Assembly: GCA_033002965.1 (NCBI GenBank)
Contig: JAURVB010003128.1
Location: 62,001 to 126,000 of the forward strand
From: Piper betle
Lineage: Eukaryota > Streptophyta > Magnoliopsida > Piperales > Piperaceae
Length of the DNA: 64,000 nt
Reading direction: 5' to 3'
This document shows positions 1 through 12,189 of the stretch, piece after piece; the first letter of the stretch is position 1; each line of letters starts with the position of its first letter. Under the pieces are notes generated by a model, which saw only the letters and a program-made list of their open reading frames with translations, had not been told where the DNA came from and ran no database searches. The position numbers and the translations under genes were made by a program.

Positions 1-399
1 TTAGCTCATACTCAAGCTTAAATAAATATAGAGGTCATTCTTGGAATCTTCATTTCAGTTAATTACAAAAATTCAACCTTTTACATCTTTACTATGTCAC
101 ACAAATGACATCAATGTTAAGTTTTTTGTATCCTACCACACCAATTAAGGTAATAACTTATCTGTTATATAAAGTAGAATCTATATGCTATATTTATTTC
201 CAAGAGTTAGAAAATTAAAATAGATGCGATTTCAGATTTGAGATGGGGTTATAGATGGCATTGGGAACCAACCCGATCCCCGCACGGAAAATAATAAATT
301 AGGAGAAAAAAAGAAAAAGAAAAAGAAAAAGAGAGGGTAATCCAGGGAGATTAAGTAGGTGGGGTGGGAAACGGCGATCTGGATCATGATTCCCATAGC
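1..399. other. Intergenic AT-rich sequence
   Basis: No gene or repeat boundary recognised. A purine-rich (A/G) tract lies at about 300-340. The short open frames crossing it have no recognisable domains. Confidence 0.5.
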
Positions 400-690
400 G
401 GGGCCAGGCCTATGCACGTGCAGGTTCACGTTCTGGGGACGACTCACGTGGGTTGGGCCCAGAAAAGGAGAAAGGCGGGGGCCAAGGGAACCCGGTAATG
501 GCGGGCAAAAAGGAGACGTCCAGAGGCGACAAACGTGGCCCACAACCATATTGCAGGAGTGGTCCAACAGCTATGTGACCTGTCTGATTTTGTTAGGATG
601 ACGTGGCAGCTAACGTTTTGTATGGCGTGCCCTCTTTGGCTGGCCGAGAAGCGGACGCGTAGCCCAACCCACTGCCCGCTACGTTTCACC
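400..690. promoter_or_regulatory. Cluster of ACGT-core (G-box/ABRE-like) elements
   Basis: Within about 290 bp there are two perfect G-boxes CACGTG (415-420 and 445-450), a C-box/CRE palindrome GACGTC (515-520), ACGTGGC cores near 533 and 601, and further ACGT cores near 427, 612 and 681. The segment is more GC-rich than its surroundings. In plants such clusters bind bZIP and bHLH factors and occur in light- or ABA-responsive promoters. No coding sequence or clear TATA box follows on either side inside the window, so it may serve a gene to the left of the window or be a relic. Confidence 0.35.
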
Positions 691-1809
691 GGTCGCAGTC
701 GAGCTTGGTGGCGCTTCTTAATCTCTGTCTTCCATCCGCATCACCCCTAGTAACATAAATCTATGTTTTTTTGACAAGGCAAAAATCGATTCGAAGAGTG
801 TATTCAAATAAAACCTCAGACCACAATTTGTTTCCCATGAACAAACTTTTACCACGTTGATTTTTAGTTTTGCATCGTTTTTATCTGCCATGTACCCAAA
901 ATGTTGAGATAAAGGTATTTTATAGGAATCAACATAAAAAAATATTTTCCTTAGATATAAATAAAAATAAAAATAAAATTAATATTTGCGTTCGAAAAGA
1001 TCGAAGGCTCATTTGTTGCCTAAAGAAATCATACGAGTACAAAATAAAATAAATTATTATGAGCAAAGAATAAACACAAGATTTTTACATAATTTCTTGA
1101 GGTTCTCTTAAAATCTTTAAGTTATTCTAAGGTGAGATTGATATTCATAATTTACTATTTTTTCTTTAATTTTATATTTATGTAAAATAATGAATTCTGT
1201 CGCTTTTTATTTGATCCTTCTTTGATAGTTTTAATTCTAATGTATTAGTTAAAACTTTTTTATCTTCAAATCTTTAAAATAACCTCATCACTATGTCCAG
1301 ATCGTCCAAAAATAGTAGGATAATAAGTTTCGCATCAATTTGAGGTCTTAAAGACTTTCAAATTATTTTCAAAGCGATAAAAAATTAAACCAGACCGCTT
1401 TAAGTTGGTTCAAAACAAGATAAATACTAGACTAGACTGGGTGGCGTGCACATACTTGAATTTCTATCCAGGTGCACCAAGCTACATGTGGCATGTGTTG
1501 TGCCAGTTCAAAAATTTGGGTCACATACTACAGGTATATAGACGCGGTCGTAGGTTCAAGTCTGGTCACATTCGTGGTCAACCACGACAACGAAGCTAGT
1601 CGTAAATCTAGACAGGCTTTTGGATGTGGATGACTATAAATGGGCCCCAACAAACCCATCTTCTCCAGTGGTGCAACGGTGGCTTTGGGGGCTCTAGCGG
1701 TGGCCTTTGTTGGCAACGACAATGATGGGGGACCCCCCAAATAGGCTGATTTTAGATCGATAAGTGGCTAGACAGTAGTCTTCTGATCGGTAGTGGTGTT
1801 GGTGGGCTG
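691..1809. other. Intergenic sequence, no gene seen
   Basis: AT-rich to about 1400, then mixed composition. A tRNA B-box-like string sits near 1553-1563, but no tRNA fold or matching A box was found. No protein family recognised. Confidence 0.45.
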
Positions 1810-2945
1810 TGGTAGCGGTGGAAAGTTCCAACGAAATTAGTTTTTGGTTGAGTCCTTTTGCCGCGATCGGCCTCCAACTCGGCCGATTTACCCAAATTCC
1901 GACCGAGTTAACTCCGATTCGGAATCGGGGTAAATCGGGAAGAATCGGTTTTTTGGATAAATTATCAAAATACCCTAGGTATGTTATTTATTAAATTATT
2001 TAAGCATGGGTAAAATTGAAAATTTGATTTTAAAACCTAACGTTAACCCTCTGAGCGTCCGCCCTCCGCCGCCGTGTTTCCGCCCTCTGCCGTGTGTCCC
2101 CGACTCCGGCCTCAACCCGACCCCCTCTCAACGTCGCCGCTAACGTGTGGCCGGACCGATTCGGCCATGTGAATGGGAGAACGCTGTTGCATGAATCGCC
2201 GCCGCCGCGCGTCTGCCCTCCACCACCGCATTTCTGCCCTCCGCCGTGCGTCCCCTACTCCGACCTCAACTCAGACCAGGCTGCCGACCTCGCCTCCGTC
2301 CTTGCAACGTCGTCGCTGACGTGTGGCCGGACATATTCGGCCGCTGCGCCTCCGACGTGTGGCCGAACCGATTTGGCTGCCGCGCCTCTGACGTGTGGCT
2401 GATTGACAACATAGTGGCCACGAGACTCGCTGCCGACCGGGCCTCCGACTTCAGCTCCAACCGATTTGTGTAAAGTTGGATTTTTTTAAAATTAAATCTG
2501 CAAATTATTGGCTATGCTTCACAAATTTTTTGGCCGCGCTTCACAAAGTAGAACAAATTCACCTTAGCTTCGACGATGCTTCAGATGATGAATTAGATGA
2601 TTTATTAATAATCACTGTGTAAAACTGTGCTGAATATTCAATTTTTATATTAATATCTTGTTGTTATTATTTAATACAGCATAAATGATGATATATCAAA
2701 TGTTATACTTATGACATTGAGGTATTATGATGATAAATTGTGATGCTCATTTATACTTGTATTAAATTATAAATTTGTGTATTTATGTTCAAAAATTATA
2801 TAATTATATATTTCAGGTATTTATGTTATGAGTTGTCAAATTTTTGTATATGACTAATTTGGACTTATTCAACTGAACCGATTCTTGGCCGATTTAAACT
2901 GATTCCGATTCCGATTCCGATTCTGATTCATATTCATGCAACCAT
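1810..2945 (-). repeat. Dispersed GATTCC-subterminal repeat, copy A (inverted relative to copy B)
   Basis: The right end carries iterated CCGATTCCGATTCC next to TTCATGCAACC (about 2895-2942). The left part carries AATCGG/CCGATT iterations (1865-1950), then GC-rich sequence (2060-2470) and an AT-rich segment. Its reverse complement matches 28786-29630 in the same order: GATTCC iterations, an AT-rich block, the GC-rich CCGCCGCC block, an AGGGTTTTTAAAATC-like stretch, and final CGGCCGATT iterations. Subterminal short repeats of this kind are typical of non-autonomous DNA transposons, but no transposase and no exact terminal inverted repeats or target duplication could be fixed. The left boundary is uncertain by about 50 bp. 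Confidence 0.6.
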
Positions 2946-3058
2946 AGGTAGAGCTATTGGAGGTGGTGGATTGACCTTTGGAAGTGGTGATCGGCCAGAC
3001 AATGGTTGGGAAGATGGTCAAATGCTGCTATTGCACTAGTCTGGTGATGGTCAACAAA

Positions 3059-3160
3059 GGGCTTCTCCGGCAGTGGCTCTCAGATGGGTTTTTATTGGCA
3101 GTGTTGAGGGGAGTCCAGTGGAAGTGCCGGTTAGCCAAACGGCTACCTAGGGCTGGCCAA
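3059..3160 (+). repeat. Short dispersed repeat shared with 9537-9640
   Basis: About 100 bp share the word order GCTTCTCC..GTGGCTCTCAGATGGGTTTTA..GGCAG..GAGG with 9537-9640. Both copies lie next to LTR-like ends, so this may be part of a larger, unrecognised retroelement. Function unknown. Confidence 0.5.
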
Positions 3161-3250
3161 ACGAAGGGCCCAAAGTTGGTCACTTGTTGCTGTTTTCTAC
3201 TGCTATGTTGCTCCGACGAGCCGATTATCAAAGTTTTTCTAGTGAGTACG

Positions 3251-4400
3251 TGTAACACCCTAAATCCGGTTTTGCTATTAACCGAATTGAAAATGTTACT
3301 GGCTACCAACCGACTCTCAATTTGATTAATTTGGTCAACCTGAAGTTAAGCGGAATAGACCTACTCTATGTGTCATAAGATGAAAAAACATGCCACTATG
3401 AATACATGAAATGCATAACCTAGCAGGATGCTACGTGAATGATATGATGACAAAAAAAAGATTAAAAAAATCACACCAAAAATCAAATCACACTGTAATC
3501 GATTTAAATATTATAAAAATCCTATAAATAGATGGACATAGTTTCTCTCTTAAAAGTGTAATAAGAAAACCGGTCTGTCTATCATCATATCACAACATAT
3601 ATATATAATAGATAACAAAACATATCACAATATCACATTCTATTAACGTCACATCAGTTTCTAAGTCATGATCACAACATATATATATATATATATATAA
3701 TAGATAGCAAAACATATCACAATATCACATTCTATTAACGTCACATCAATTTCTAAGTCATGATTCCTGACTGAGTTTTGACCCATCTACTACTCATGTT
3801 CCCATGGTTGAAAATTTACTAACTTCAAAATTGCCAATTTTATTCACAAAATATGTTAACTGTGCATTAAATATAATCAAAATATTTCATAACAAGTTTT
3901 ACACATTCACCAACATCACAATTGAACATCCTATCATCAAACATATGTGTGTGAAAGGATGTTATTGCTTGTTCATCAAGCCCGACATATCGTGTTGTAT
4001 CTAATGTGTATCTAATGCTCACTTATATATATATTAGACCGTAAGAAATAGTTGTTACTAGTATAGAAAATAACTAATATCAAACTGTTCATGACAGTTA
4101 ACTCTTATTAAAAAAATATTTATATACTCCAACAGAACTCTTGTAAGGATAACTATTGAGAAGCCATCGAGCCATAATCTAAATGACATCCTAAACTGAG
4201 TGGTCTAATGTTTCTTTCGATATTTTCTTATTTTCTTCTGGTCCCTCGAGAGTACCGGAATATCTATTTACATTGATTTAAACGTATTCATTCACGTGAA
4301 TAATTTTCGAGAAATTTTGAAAAAGTTTTTTTACTATTCCAAATCAACCGGAGGATATTTGTGCTATTTAAAAACTACCGAAAGAAATTTGTAGAAAAAT
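3251..4400. other. LTR-like segment starting TGTAACACCC
   Basis: At 3251 the sequence starts TGTAACACCCTAAATCCGG, a typical plant LTR terminus. A TATA-like CCTATAAATAG lies at about 3522-3532. No matching end, target duplication or coding domain was found, so the element limits are unknown. The rest to 4400 is AT-rich without genes. Confidence 0.3.
3589..3762. repeat. Two-copy tandem duplication, about 82-bp unit
   Basis: Unit 1 (3589-3670) and unit 2 (3671-3762) share ATCACAACATATATAT, a long common middle, and the end CTAAGTCATG. Unit 2 is longer only because its (TA)n run is expanded. Apart from the TA run the copies differ at only a few positions, suggesting a recent local duplication. 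Confidence 0.85.
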
Positions 4401-7329
4401 GGAATCGGCCGTGGTTTTACGCTAGTAAGGACAGAATAGAAATGTTCTTAGCATTTATAGAAAATTTACGAAGGGAAAAAAATTTTCAAAAAAAAACTCG
4501 TGTTTATTAATCACAAAGAATGAACGAGACTTTATTTCTCTCGCTTCCCAAGTGAAAAAAATACCACTTCTGCGAAGGAGAAAGTCGTCCATTACCTTTT
4601 ACGGGAGTGACGCTTGAAGCCCCTAGTAAAGAGCTGCTGCCATCGTGCCGGAACTGACGTCAACACTTGAAATTTACTGTGCTGGCACGTCAACACTGAA
4701 GTTTACTGTCTTGCCACTGCGGATCTATCCAAAAGGAGCGTTTTTGCTTTTTTCTTTTGTGGGAAAAACAGAGGTGGTCATCTTATAGCGATGAAGCCCC
4801 TTCCCGGAGTTTATCGTTGCTGAAGTCCTGTTGTCACCCTCGTTGCCGAAGTCCTGCTAGATTCCACCAATAGCCCCGGTCGCGCCAAGTTGCGGCCTTT
4901 ACCATAGCCTTGGCATCTTCTTGCCGCCACACTGCTCTGAAGGAAGGAGAGCCCAGGCCCTGGTGTTGGAGTCTGCCATCGCTGGAACAGGAGTGCTGGA
5001 GCCCAACATCTTGCCAAGCCGGCCATTGCTGCACCTCTCAATCTCGTCGCTGCTTTTCGCCACCGGATTGCTGTCCTGCCATCGCCATAACGCCGGAGCT
5101 TGTCGTGGCCGAAGTTTGTTTCCGCCATCCAAAGTTGGAGATCACCCAAAGTAGAGCATGGTGGAAGAGGAGCATTACCACTACCCTGTCGCTCGCTAGA
5201 TAGAAGAATCGGTCCACGTTGCTGCTGAGAAGCCCATCTTCTTGCCAAGGAGTGGACGAGTTGCTGCATTGCTGGAGTTGTGGAGTGTTGCTACACAGAG
5301 CCGATGACGCCTTGCTTTGCCGCAGCTGAGTGAAAGGACGGAGCCACACTCTTCATCACCGCTGGACCGTCGTCGTGAAAGCCTGACCAGGAGAATTGCT
5401 GTCGCCGCACGATTGCCGTTCGTTGCCTAGCTGTTCACTGCCTTGCTGTCCCACTGAGGAATGCTGTCAAGGAGCCACCTTTCCGCCAAGGAGCCAAGCT
5501 TTCCACCTTCCCACCGCAATTACCAAGCCAGAGTTTTGCCTTGACATCGTTTTGTGGCCTTGTCGCTGTGAAGGAGACTTGCTACCGCTTTGATTCCCAG
5601 GAGTTTTTTTGCTGCCTTCACCAAGGAGAGGACCACTGTCCCTGCTCGCCGTCGACCTTGGTGAGGAAAATCCTACCAGATTCATTGTCAAGGTTTGCTG
5701 CCTCATCAGGCCTCTTTGAATGGAGATGCTCGCCGTCTCACTGCTATCACATCCAAGAGAGTGCTTACACGTTTGCAAGAGAAGATTGGTTGTTGCCGCT
5801 ATTTGGAGTCCTTCGCTGCTGCAGCACCAGATTTTCGTGAACAGGGGGAGGAGAAAGACCACCTTGCCGTCGGATCGCCTGGAAAAGGAGACTCCTTGCC
5901 GTCCCTTAGCCGGAGTAAAGTCGGACATGTTGCTGTGAAGTTGTTGCTATTGCCGGAGAAGGGAGAAAGCAAAACAGGGTAAAGTAGTATCAAAAGGCTG
6001 ACTATGTGGATTATTTCTGACATCGGTGGTACTCGCCCCGTCGTGGTATCCAAAGTGAAGTCAGTGAAGTAATATTTGGATTTGTGTGAAGTCCCGTCAG
6101 ATTCCGTCACCACTGTCGCCGGAAACAAATTCAAAAGTGGCTTATCGGAGCACGAATAAAATAGAGTCCCCTCGTTTTGCTCAATACTTTTGCCTACTAA
6201 AGTTGGTATTTTTTTACCAAAGCCGGTGCCGAAGAAATGTAAAAGTGAATCAGGGAATCGGAATCATCGTCTATTGGTTGCCGAGCTTCGCTGGAGTTGA
6301 GGTGGTCGCTGGAAAGAGGGGCTGTCAAAGCTCTGTTTTGGCCAAAGGAAGGTAAGGCTTGCATCGCTGCTTTGTTTTGATATTGCGAAAGCTTGCACAT
6401 TGCCGAAGTTGTTACTTGTTTAAAAAAATTGTCGGAGTGTATACAGTCTCGTTAAGTCAAGTGGTTGCCGATCCACACTAAAATTCATCATCACCCCCCA
6501 TCCCGGTTGCTGTAAAGTGAAACATTGTCAAAAATCTGGATTACCATGGACGTTTGGTTTGGAGCCTGAGTTTTGTTTGCCCAGAAGGTTGCTGCCTCAG
6601 AGTACCATTGAGTCCTACCCTCATGGCCACTTTAAAGCTTGAAGGTAACCTTGCTAGAATATGCCACTATTGTTGGAGGAGCCTATGAAGAATAATAAAG
6701 GAAGATAAATGGGTTGCATATCTACTTTGCATGAAAATATGTCCATATTTAAACTGTCCATGCTCATGATCACAAAGAATGACGGGTCGAAGAAAACACC
6801 TACATGCCGGTGTCCGTGTTAGCAGGTCACAAAGAATAAGTGATCATGGGAAGAATAAAAGAACAACGGGTCTTGTTACCCGTTTACAGACTAGCCGTCA
6901 GGATTAATCTACCCACCAATTGACCAATTAGTTTCTTTGGCTCACCGTGTCCACATATATTTGCCTATTCGTAATTAGCCTATTCGACTTGGATTTATTT
7001 CATTACTTTCCCCTGCTCAATACACTACAACTTTCTCGCATTTTGGGCACAACGGTCAAGTTTATTTCATCATTTGAGTACAACACATATCAAATTTGAG
7101 GTCTCTTTAAAAAGTAAATTATGTATGGAGTTAAAAAGTTAAAATGATAAAAATTTTACTAAGATATGTAACGTCTAAAGGAATTAAAAATTAGTGGATT
7201 GTGAATATTAATTTCATCGTGGATTAACTTAGAGATTCAAGTTGAACTTTATAGAATCACGTAAAATTTTTTGGTGTTATTTTGTGCCTATGATATTTTA
7301 TTTTTATTATACTATTTCTTTGCGTGGCA
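4401..7329. other. Composition-shifted block rich in TTGCTG/GCCG words, no gene supported
   Basis: From about 4580 to 6420 the sequence is enriched in CTGCC, TTGCCG, GCTGGA and CCGAAG words and gives many overlapping short frames on both strands, none with a recognisable domain. This resembles the long GC-rich interior of some plant LTRs or retroelement leaders. 6430-7329 is mixed and then AT-rich without recognised features. Confidence 0.35.
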
Positions 7330-9535
7330 AGGGTGCTTCGATCCTATTAAACCCACAAACCCGGATCGAAAGATGCGATCTGCGAGGGTGAACAATTTCG
7401 CATCCGAACAATATCATAAACCCTTTTTGATCCTCCATATTTTTCCTGGCCTCGACCACAAAGACAGAGTACTCTTAAACAATTGCCTTTAGTACTCATT
7501 GAACCACATGTCTGGACGTACGCTTTACTAAGCATTACCCATAAACCCCACATTTCTCCTCTGTGAAGAACTCAAAATGCTGGTTGTCAGAATCCTTCGG
7601 GAATAGAACAACCCTCTCACTAATCTAGAACCTACTATGATTGGCACATGCACCCATTCATGGTATATGCAAGTCGATTTTATCATCTCTCGTCTTACTA
7701 AAAACTAGATAAAAATTTTATATGGGCCTGGGAAGTGATTTAATAATTTGGGCCCAAAGGCAACTTGCAGTGGATTTTGTTTTTGAAATCAGACTCAAGG
7801 GATCTTATCTTTGAGAGTTATTAAATTCGAAAACTGGTTTGCTAAAATGACTCATGTTAAGTGGGGTCTAATAAATCACCACTTAACATTCCCTGCACAT
7901 ACAATCCAAAACAACAATAAAATAGATTGACAATCAAGATTACAAATCTTAAACGGACTTGGTAGAAGCTCCCAACTAGGGTATCTATCTATGCACTGAG
8001 CTCATACACCAGAACTTACACAAAGAGGACTAAATTCTAATACCCATGTACTCCCATATGATTTATGAATGACATAATGGATGAATCAAACAACGCTAGG
8101 GCAAGCATGCATATCCTGATCAATCCAACAATTTAATCATTAGAACTACATGTGTAATTCACAAGTCTAATTATGTAACCTTAATTAACATAAATATGGA
8201 CATGCATGCATTTTTAATTAACTAATCAATTATTTTTCATAATTACAACAACATAATGTCAAAACCCCAAAATTAGTACGTAATCAAATCTATGAATATT
8301 ACCAAAATAATCATATGCTAATAATGGTCAATCATATAAAAAATAAAATAAAAACTAAATCTTTATACCTAAGTTGGCGATTACATGGCAACGGCAACAA
8401 CTACAGCTACTGGTGCCATAAGGAGGGAGACGACAGTTGTGGTTGCTGTTCCAAGGGCGACACTGAGAAGGGAAAGGGTAGCTCGACGTGGTTGGAGCAC
8501 CACTAGTCGACGACGACGACCAATCGCCGGTGGCGGTAGCTGTGGGTTGTGGTTGACTAAGGTGAGGGTGGCCAAGCCGTGGGGTCGGCAAAGGAGTGGG
8601 GAGAAGGGCTAGGGATGGTTGAGGTTGGCCAGGGGGTGGATTGTGTGACAGGAGGCAGTGGGCGACTGGCCGGCGATAGCACTAGTTGCTGATGAACATA
8701 CATGCAAGCGACAACCCTATTTTCAGCATGGGTCGCCGTGCATGTCATTGTACAGGTCAAGGAATGGTCGAAAAGGATGAGGGAATGGCTAAGGAGGGTC
8801 GCCAGAGGTCGTTACTGGTGTGAATGGCTAGCGGCAACACATGCAGGCAACAGTGGGCAATTGTATGTGGAAAATAGAGAGAAAAGGAGGAAGGGAAGGA
8901 GGGAAGGAAGGAAGAAAGGGGCGGAGGTGAGGCGGAGTCGATGGCGAGGGGGTCACCGGGGTGGTGGTGGTCGGCGGCGGTGAGGGCGGTTGCCAACGGA
9001 GCAAGGGGGAAAAGAAAATAGGTCGGGTGGCTTGGAGGAGAAGGCCAGGGGATAAGAAGAAGAAGAAAAGAAAAGGTTGGGGCAATCTTATAATTAACAC
9101 TTTGACACGCTCCTAACTCGAGTCAATAATAATAATTAAAATTTGAAAAAAATATAAAATAAATATGATAAAATTCTATAAAACAAAATATGCCCAAATA
9201 AATAAAATAATATATTCTAAACCTATCAACCGACCCAAAATTCTATCTAACACATCCTAACATGATAAATTATCTAATTCTAATTTCTATGGTTTAATGC
9301 ATGAAATAATTAAAACAAAGTTTAGCATACTGTTGTATATTCTGAAAACTCATTTCCTACTGTGTTACTGACGCTATCATCATACACTTGAGTATACTTG
9401 ACCCTCATGGCTCATAACACACGCTCAGCCTCTGCTCAACCCACGTGTTCTAAAACTGACTCAACTCGGACCGACGGCTAAACCGATTGGTTCACGAGTA
9501 TAAAACCCTGACTCGAGTCATGAGTTTTATAGTAC
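7330..9535 (-). mobile_element. Partial, inverted copy of the large LTR family found at 13868-16717
   Basis: Read on the minus strand, this block follows the 13868-16717 element in order. Matching landmarks: CGAGTCAGGGTTTTA-like terminus (9500-9535), TATCATCATA (9370s), CTCGAGTCAATAATA (9115s), a GC-rich block (8340-9010), TCTACCAGGTCC-type string (near 7960), GTTAAGTGG/CCACTTAAC pair (7855-7895), and the CTCCTGGCCT..GAGTACTC string (7440-7480). The far end beyond about 7330 was not located, so the copy is probably truncated or too decayed. All open frames inside are by-products of the GC-rich block. Confidence 0.65.
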
Positions 9536-9536
9536 A

Positions 9537-9640
9537 GGCTTCTCCAACGGTGGCTCTCAGATGGGTTTTATGCCAGGCTGTGAGGAGAACTCAATGGAGG
9601 TTGTGGTATGGCCAGACGCTGCTTGGGTTGGTCGTACGCA
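9537..9640 (+). repeat. Second copy of the short repeat at 3059-3160
   Basis: Matches 3059-3160 over about 100 bp with scattered substitutions and small indels. It abuts the end of the inverted LTR copy. No function seen. Confidence 0.5.
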
Positions 9641-10069
9641 CGCCAACAAGGTGGCTGACGTCGACAAGGTGGTTGCTTGATGCTATTTCTCAATCTGACA
9701 AGGTTACTTGGCTTTTTCCAACGAGGGTGGCTGTCGACAGCTATGATTCTCAGTTAGGTTTTATCGAGGGCAATCCAAACACTGATCTGGTGGACATGGG
9801 GGTCGCCAGAGATGGATATCTGACGAGAGGCTCCTCACCTTCCTTCTCCCTTTCCTGCTTCTCTATTTTGCTCTTCTTGTCTCCTTTTTTTAATGTACGA
9901 GCCCACCCATTATCCTTCACCGTTTGAGTATTTATAGATGTCGAAAGAACTTTCTCAATGCCATATTTTGAGGCCTCAAATCAGACCTTCTCAACCTTTT
10001 ATCTTCATTTCATCATATCTCTTCCCCGTCTTGTGGAGCTACAAGGTCCAAGTCATTAAGGATAGGAGG
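9641..10069. other. Unassigned sequence between LTR copy and Copia element
   Basis: A long plus-strand open frame crosses 9487-9927 but starts at a non-ATG codon and resembles no known protein. The stretch is probably repeat-derived. Confidence 0.3.
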
Positions 10070-10682
10070 AGGCGTACATAGGTTATTGAACCCAAATATG
10101 GGCAAATATATTCATGTTTGTGCCCGTTCAATAAACTATGAGACACCAAGAAATAAAAAATGAATGAAAACTTTCCTTCAAATTAAAGAAAATAAAACCA
10201 ACCTACTCGATCAACTTTAATTAAGAAACTCTCTTACAATCAAGTATCAAAAATACAATTTGAGAAAATTCTCCCAAAACAAATTAGATCAACAGACTAT
10301 CTAAAAATTACAACTTTTCAGAAAAATAATATATGAGAAATCGAACAAAAAACGTACACCTCAAAAGAAAAATAAATCAACCTCACACCTTTGATTATAA
10401 CCCAAATTTAAACATGAGACAATAAAAAACTTCTAAAAAACTCTCCCTTTATTTGTTAAATATGCTCAAAAACTCTTAAGATAATATTTTATTTAACATG
10501 AACAAAATTCTCTTTTATATAGAAGAATATGAGTGAAATTCAATAAGTTACATCATTAAACTTCTATTAAAAAGGCATAATCACACATAGGTATACGGAA
10601 CACTAACCATTAGTGTGATAAACGAAAAGTTATAGACTAACTATTGAGTTTTTTAATGTGAATGAGTGAAGGAAACCCAACA
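10070..10682 (-). repeat. 3' LTR of Copia-1
   Basis: Aligns with 17646-18272 over about 600 bp. Shared strings include AACACCAAGATAAAAAAATG-like and ATTAAAGAAAATAAAACCAA. On the minus strand it starts TGTTGGGTTTCC and is preceded by a purine-rich GACAGAGAGAATT tract. The left edge is diverged and only approximate. Divergence from the 5' LTR is obvious by eye, so the insertion is old. Confidence 0.8.
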
Positions 10683-10689
10683 AATTCTC

Positions 10690-12189
10690 TCTGTCATGGA
10701 TCCGTGAGTTAGCTAGACATAATTGGTGCCAAAGGTCTCTATACCGGCTTTGCTTTGACAAAATGAATGCTTAAGCTGATAAACCCACTTGTTTTTCAAA
10801 GTCTTTTTCCCCTTAGGAAGATTCATAAGCTCATAGGTTTTATTCTCATGCAATGACTTTAGTTCCTCTCACATTATACTTACCCATTTGTTTCTCCTTT
10901 TGACTAACAACTTCATTGAAGTTTGTAGGCTCACCACTTTTTATGAGCGTCATATAAGTAAACTTTAGATACTTTGTGAATGACTTAATAGCTTTACCAA
11001 ATTTTGTTTTACTAGCATCAATGTTCCCTTAATCAATAACCTGATCACCATCATGTATCTATTCATCAATAACATCAGAAACTATATCATTAGTAATATC
11101 ATTCTCCTCACCTTCACCATCACAAAGTAAAGAAATAAGAATGTCATCTTTGGCTTCTTCATCAATATGTTTAGCAACATCTTGAACAATATCCTCTATA
11201 ATCGTTGGAGGAGGTGATGAAGTCTTAACTTCACAGCATAATCTTGGGAATCACTTTGGGTAGTAATTTCATTCCCAAAGTTTTTTAGAAACCGATTCTC
11301 TTGAAGCATCACATTTTGGCTTTGAACAATCTTCCTTTCCTTAAGATCCTAAAATTTGAAACCAAACTCTTCATCCCCATAACCCAGAAATATACATTAA
11401 TATGTCTTAGCATCAAGCTTAGACTTTAGTTCCTTCGGCATATATACAAAAACATTACAACTAAACACCATTAAATGAGTGTATTTCACCTTCCTATCAC
11501 TTTGAATTTTTTATAGAACATCTCCACCTCAAGAAAGTGTAGGAGACCAATTTATTAAATAACAAATAGTACAAATAGGTTCACCCCAAAAACATTTAGG
11601 TAATTTTGTTGTAGAAAGCATACACCTAACCATTTCTCGAATTAATCTGCTCATTCTTTCATGAATAGTCTTCTCATCTCAAATGTCATGTTTATCACAA
11701 TAAATCTAAAACTCATTCGAGCAATATTCACCTCCATTATCACTTCTCAAACAATTCAAAGTCTTTCATGTTTCTCTTTTTACGAGAATATAAAAGGATT
11801 TGAAAGTATTAAATACATCACTTAGATTCTTCAAACAATAACGCCATACTTTTTGTGAAACATTATCAATAAAAGTGACAAAATAAAATACTACACCAAG
11901 AGATTTCATCTCTATTGGACCACACACATCAAAACATACAAGTTCAAGTGAATTTTCCTCTTGCCAAAGGATACAAAAGAAACTATATGTTTTTTTCCTA
12001 CCAAACAATGATCACAAGAGTTTAGTATTGTCTTATCAATGCTGTGAAATATAATTTTTCTTCTTAAAAACTCTAGCTCTTGCTCACTTATGTGTCACAA
12101 TCTCTTATGCCACAAATCAATTGTGATAGTTAAGGAAACAATAACCTCCATGTAGACTAGACTAGATGTAGTCTTGTAAAGACTACCAT
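10690..12189 (-). pseudogene. Copia-1 integrase and truncated reverse transcriptase remnants
   Basis: At 11766-12008 a minus-strand frame reads through the integrase core start, with LELV-F-DVCGPIE-KSLG and YFVTFID-SQKVW corresponding to the usual HSDVCGP and YFVTFIDD motifs. Lower down (11330-11530) the reverse complement gives a degraded VFVYMPKE..SKLDAK..CIFLGYGDEEFG segment. Near 10740-10870 it gives ELKSLHENKTYEL..LPKGKK..NKWVY, the usual lead-in to reverse transcriptase. The rest of RT and RNase H are absent before the 3' LTR. Stops and frameshifts throughout mark it as non-functional. Confidence 0.8.

Noticed and set aside
1540..1580. Possible tRNA or tRNA-derived SINE (GGTTCAAGTCT, B-box-like)
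   Set aside because: No A box at proper distance and no cloverleaf could be drawn.
9487..9927. 146-residue plus-strand open frame
   Set aside because: Non-ATG start, overlaps the end of an LTR copy and a dispersed repeat, no domain.
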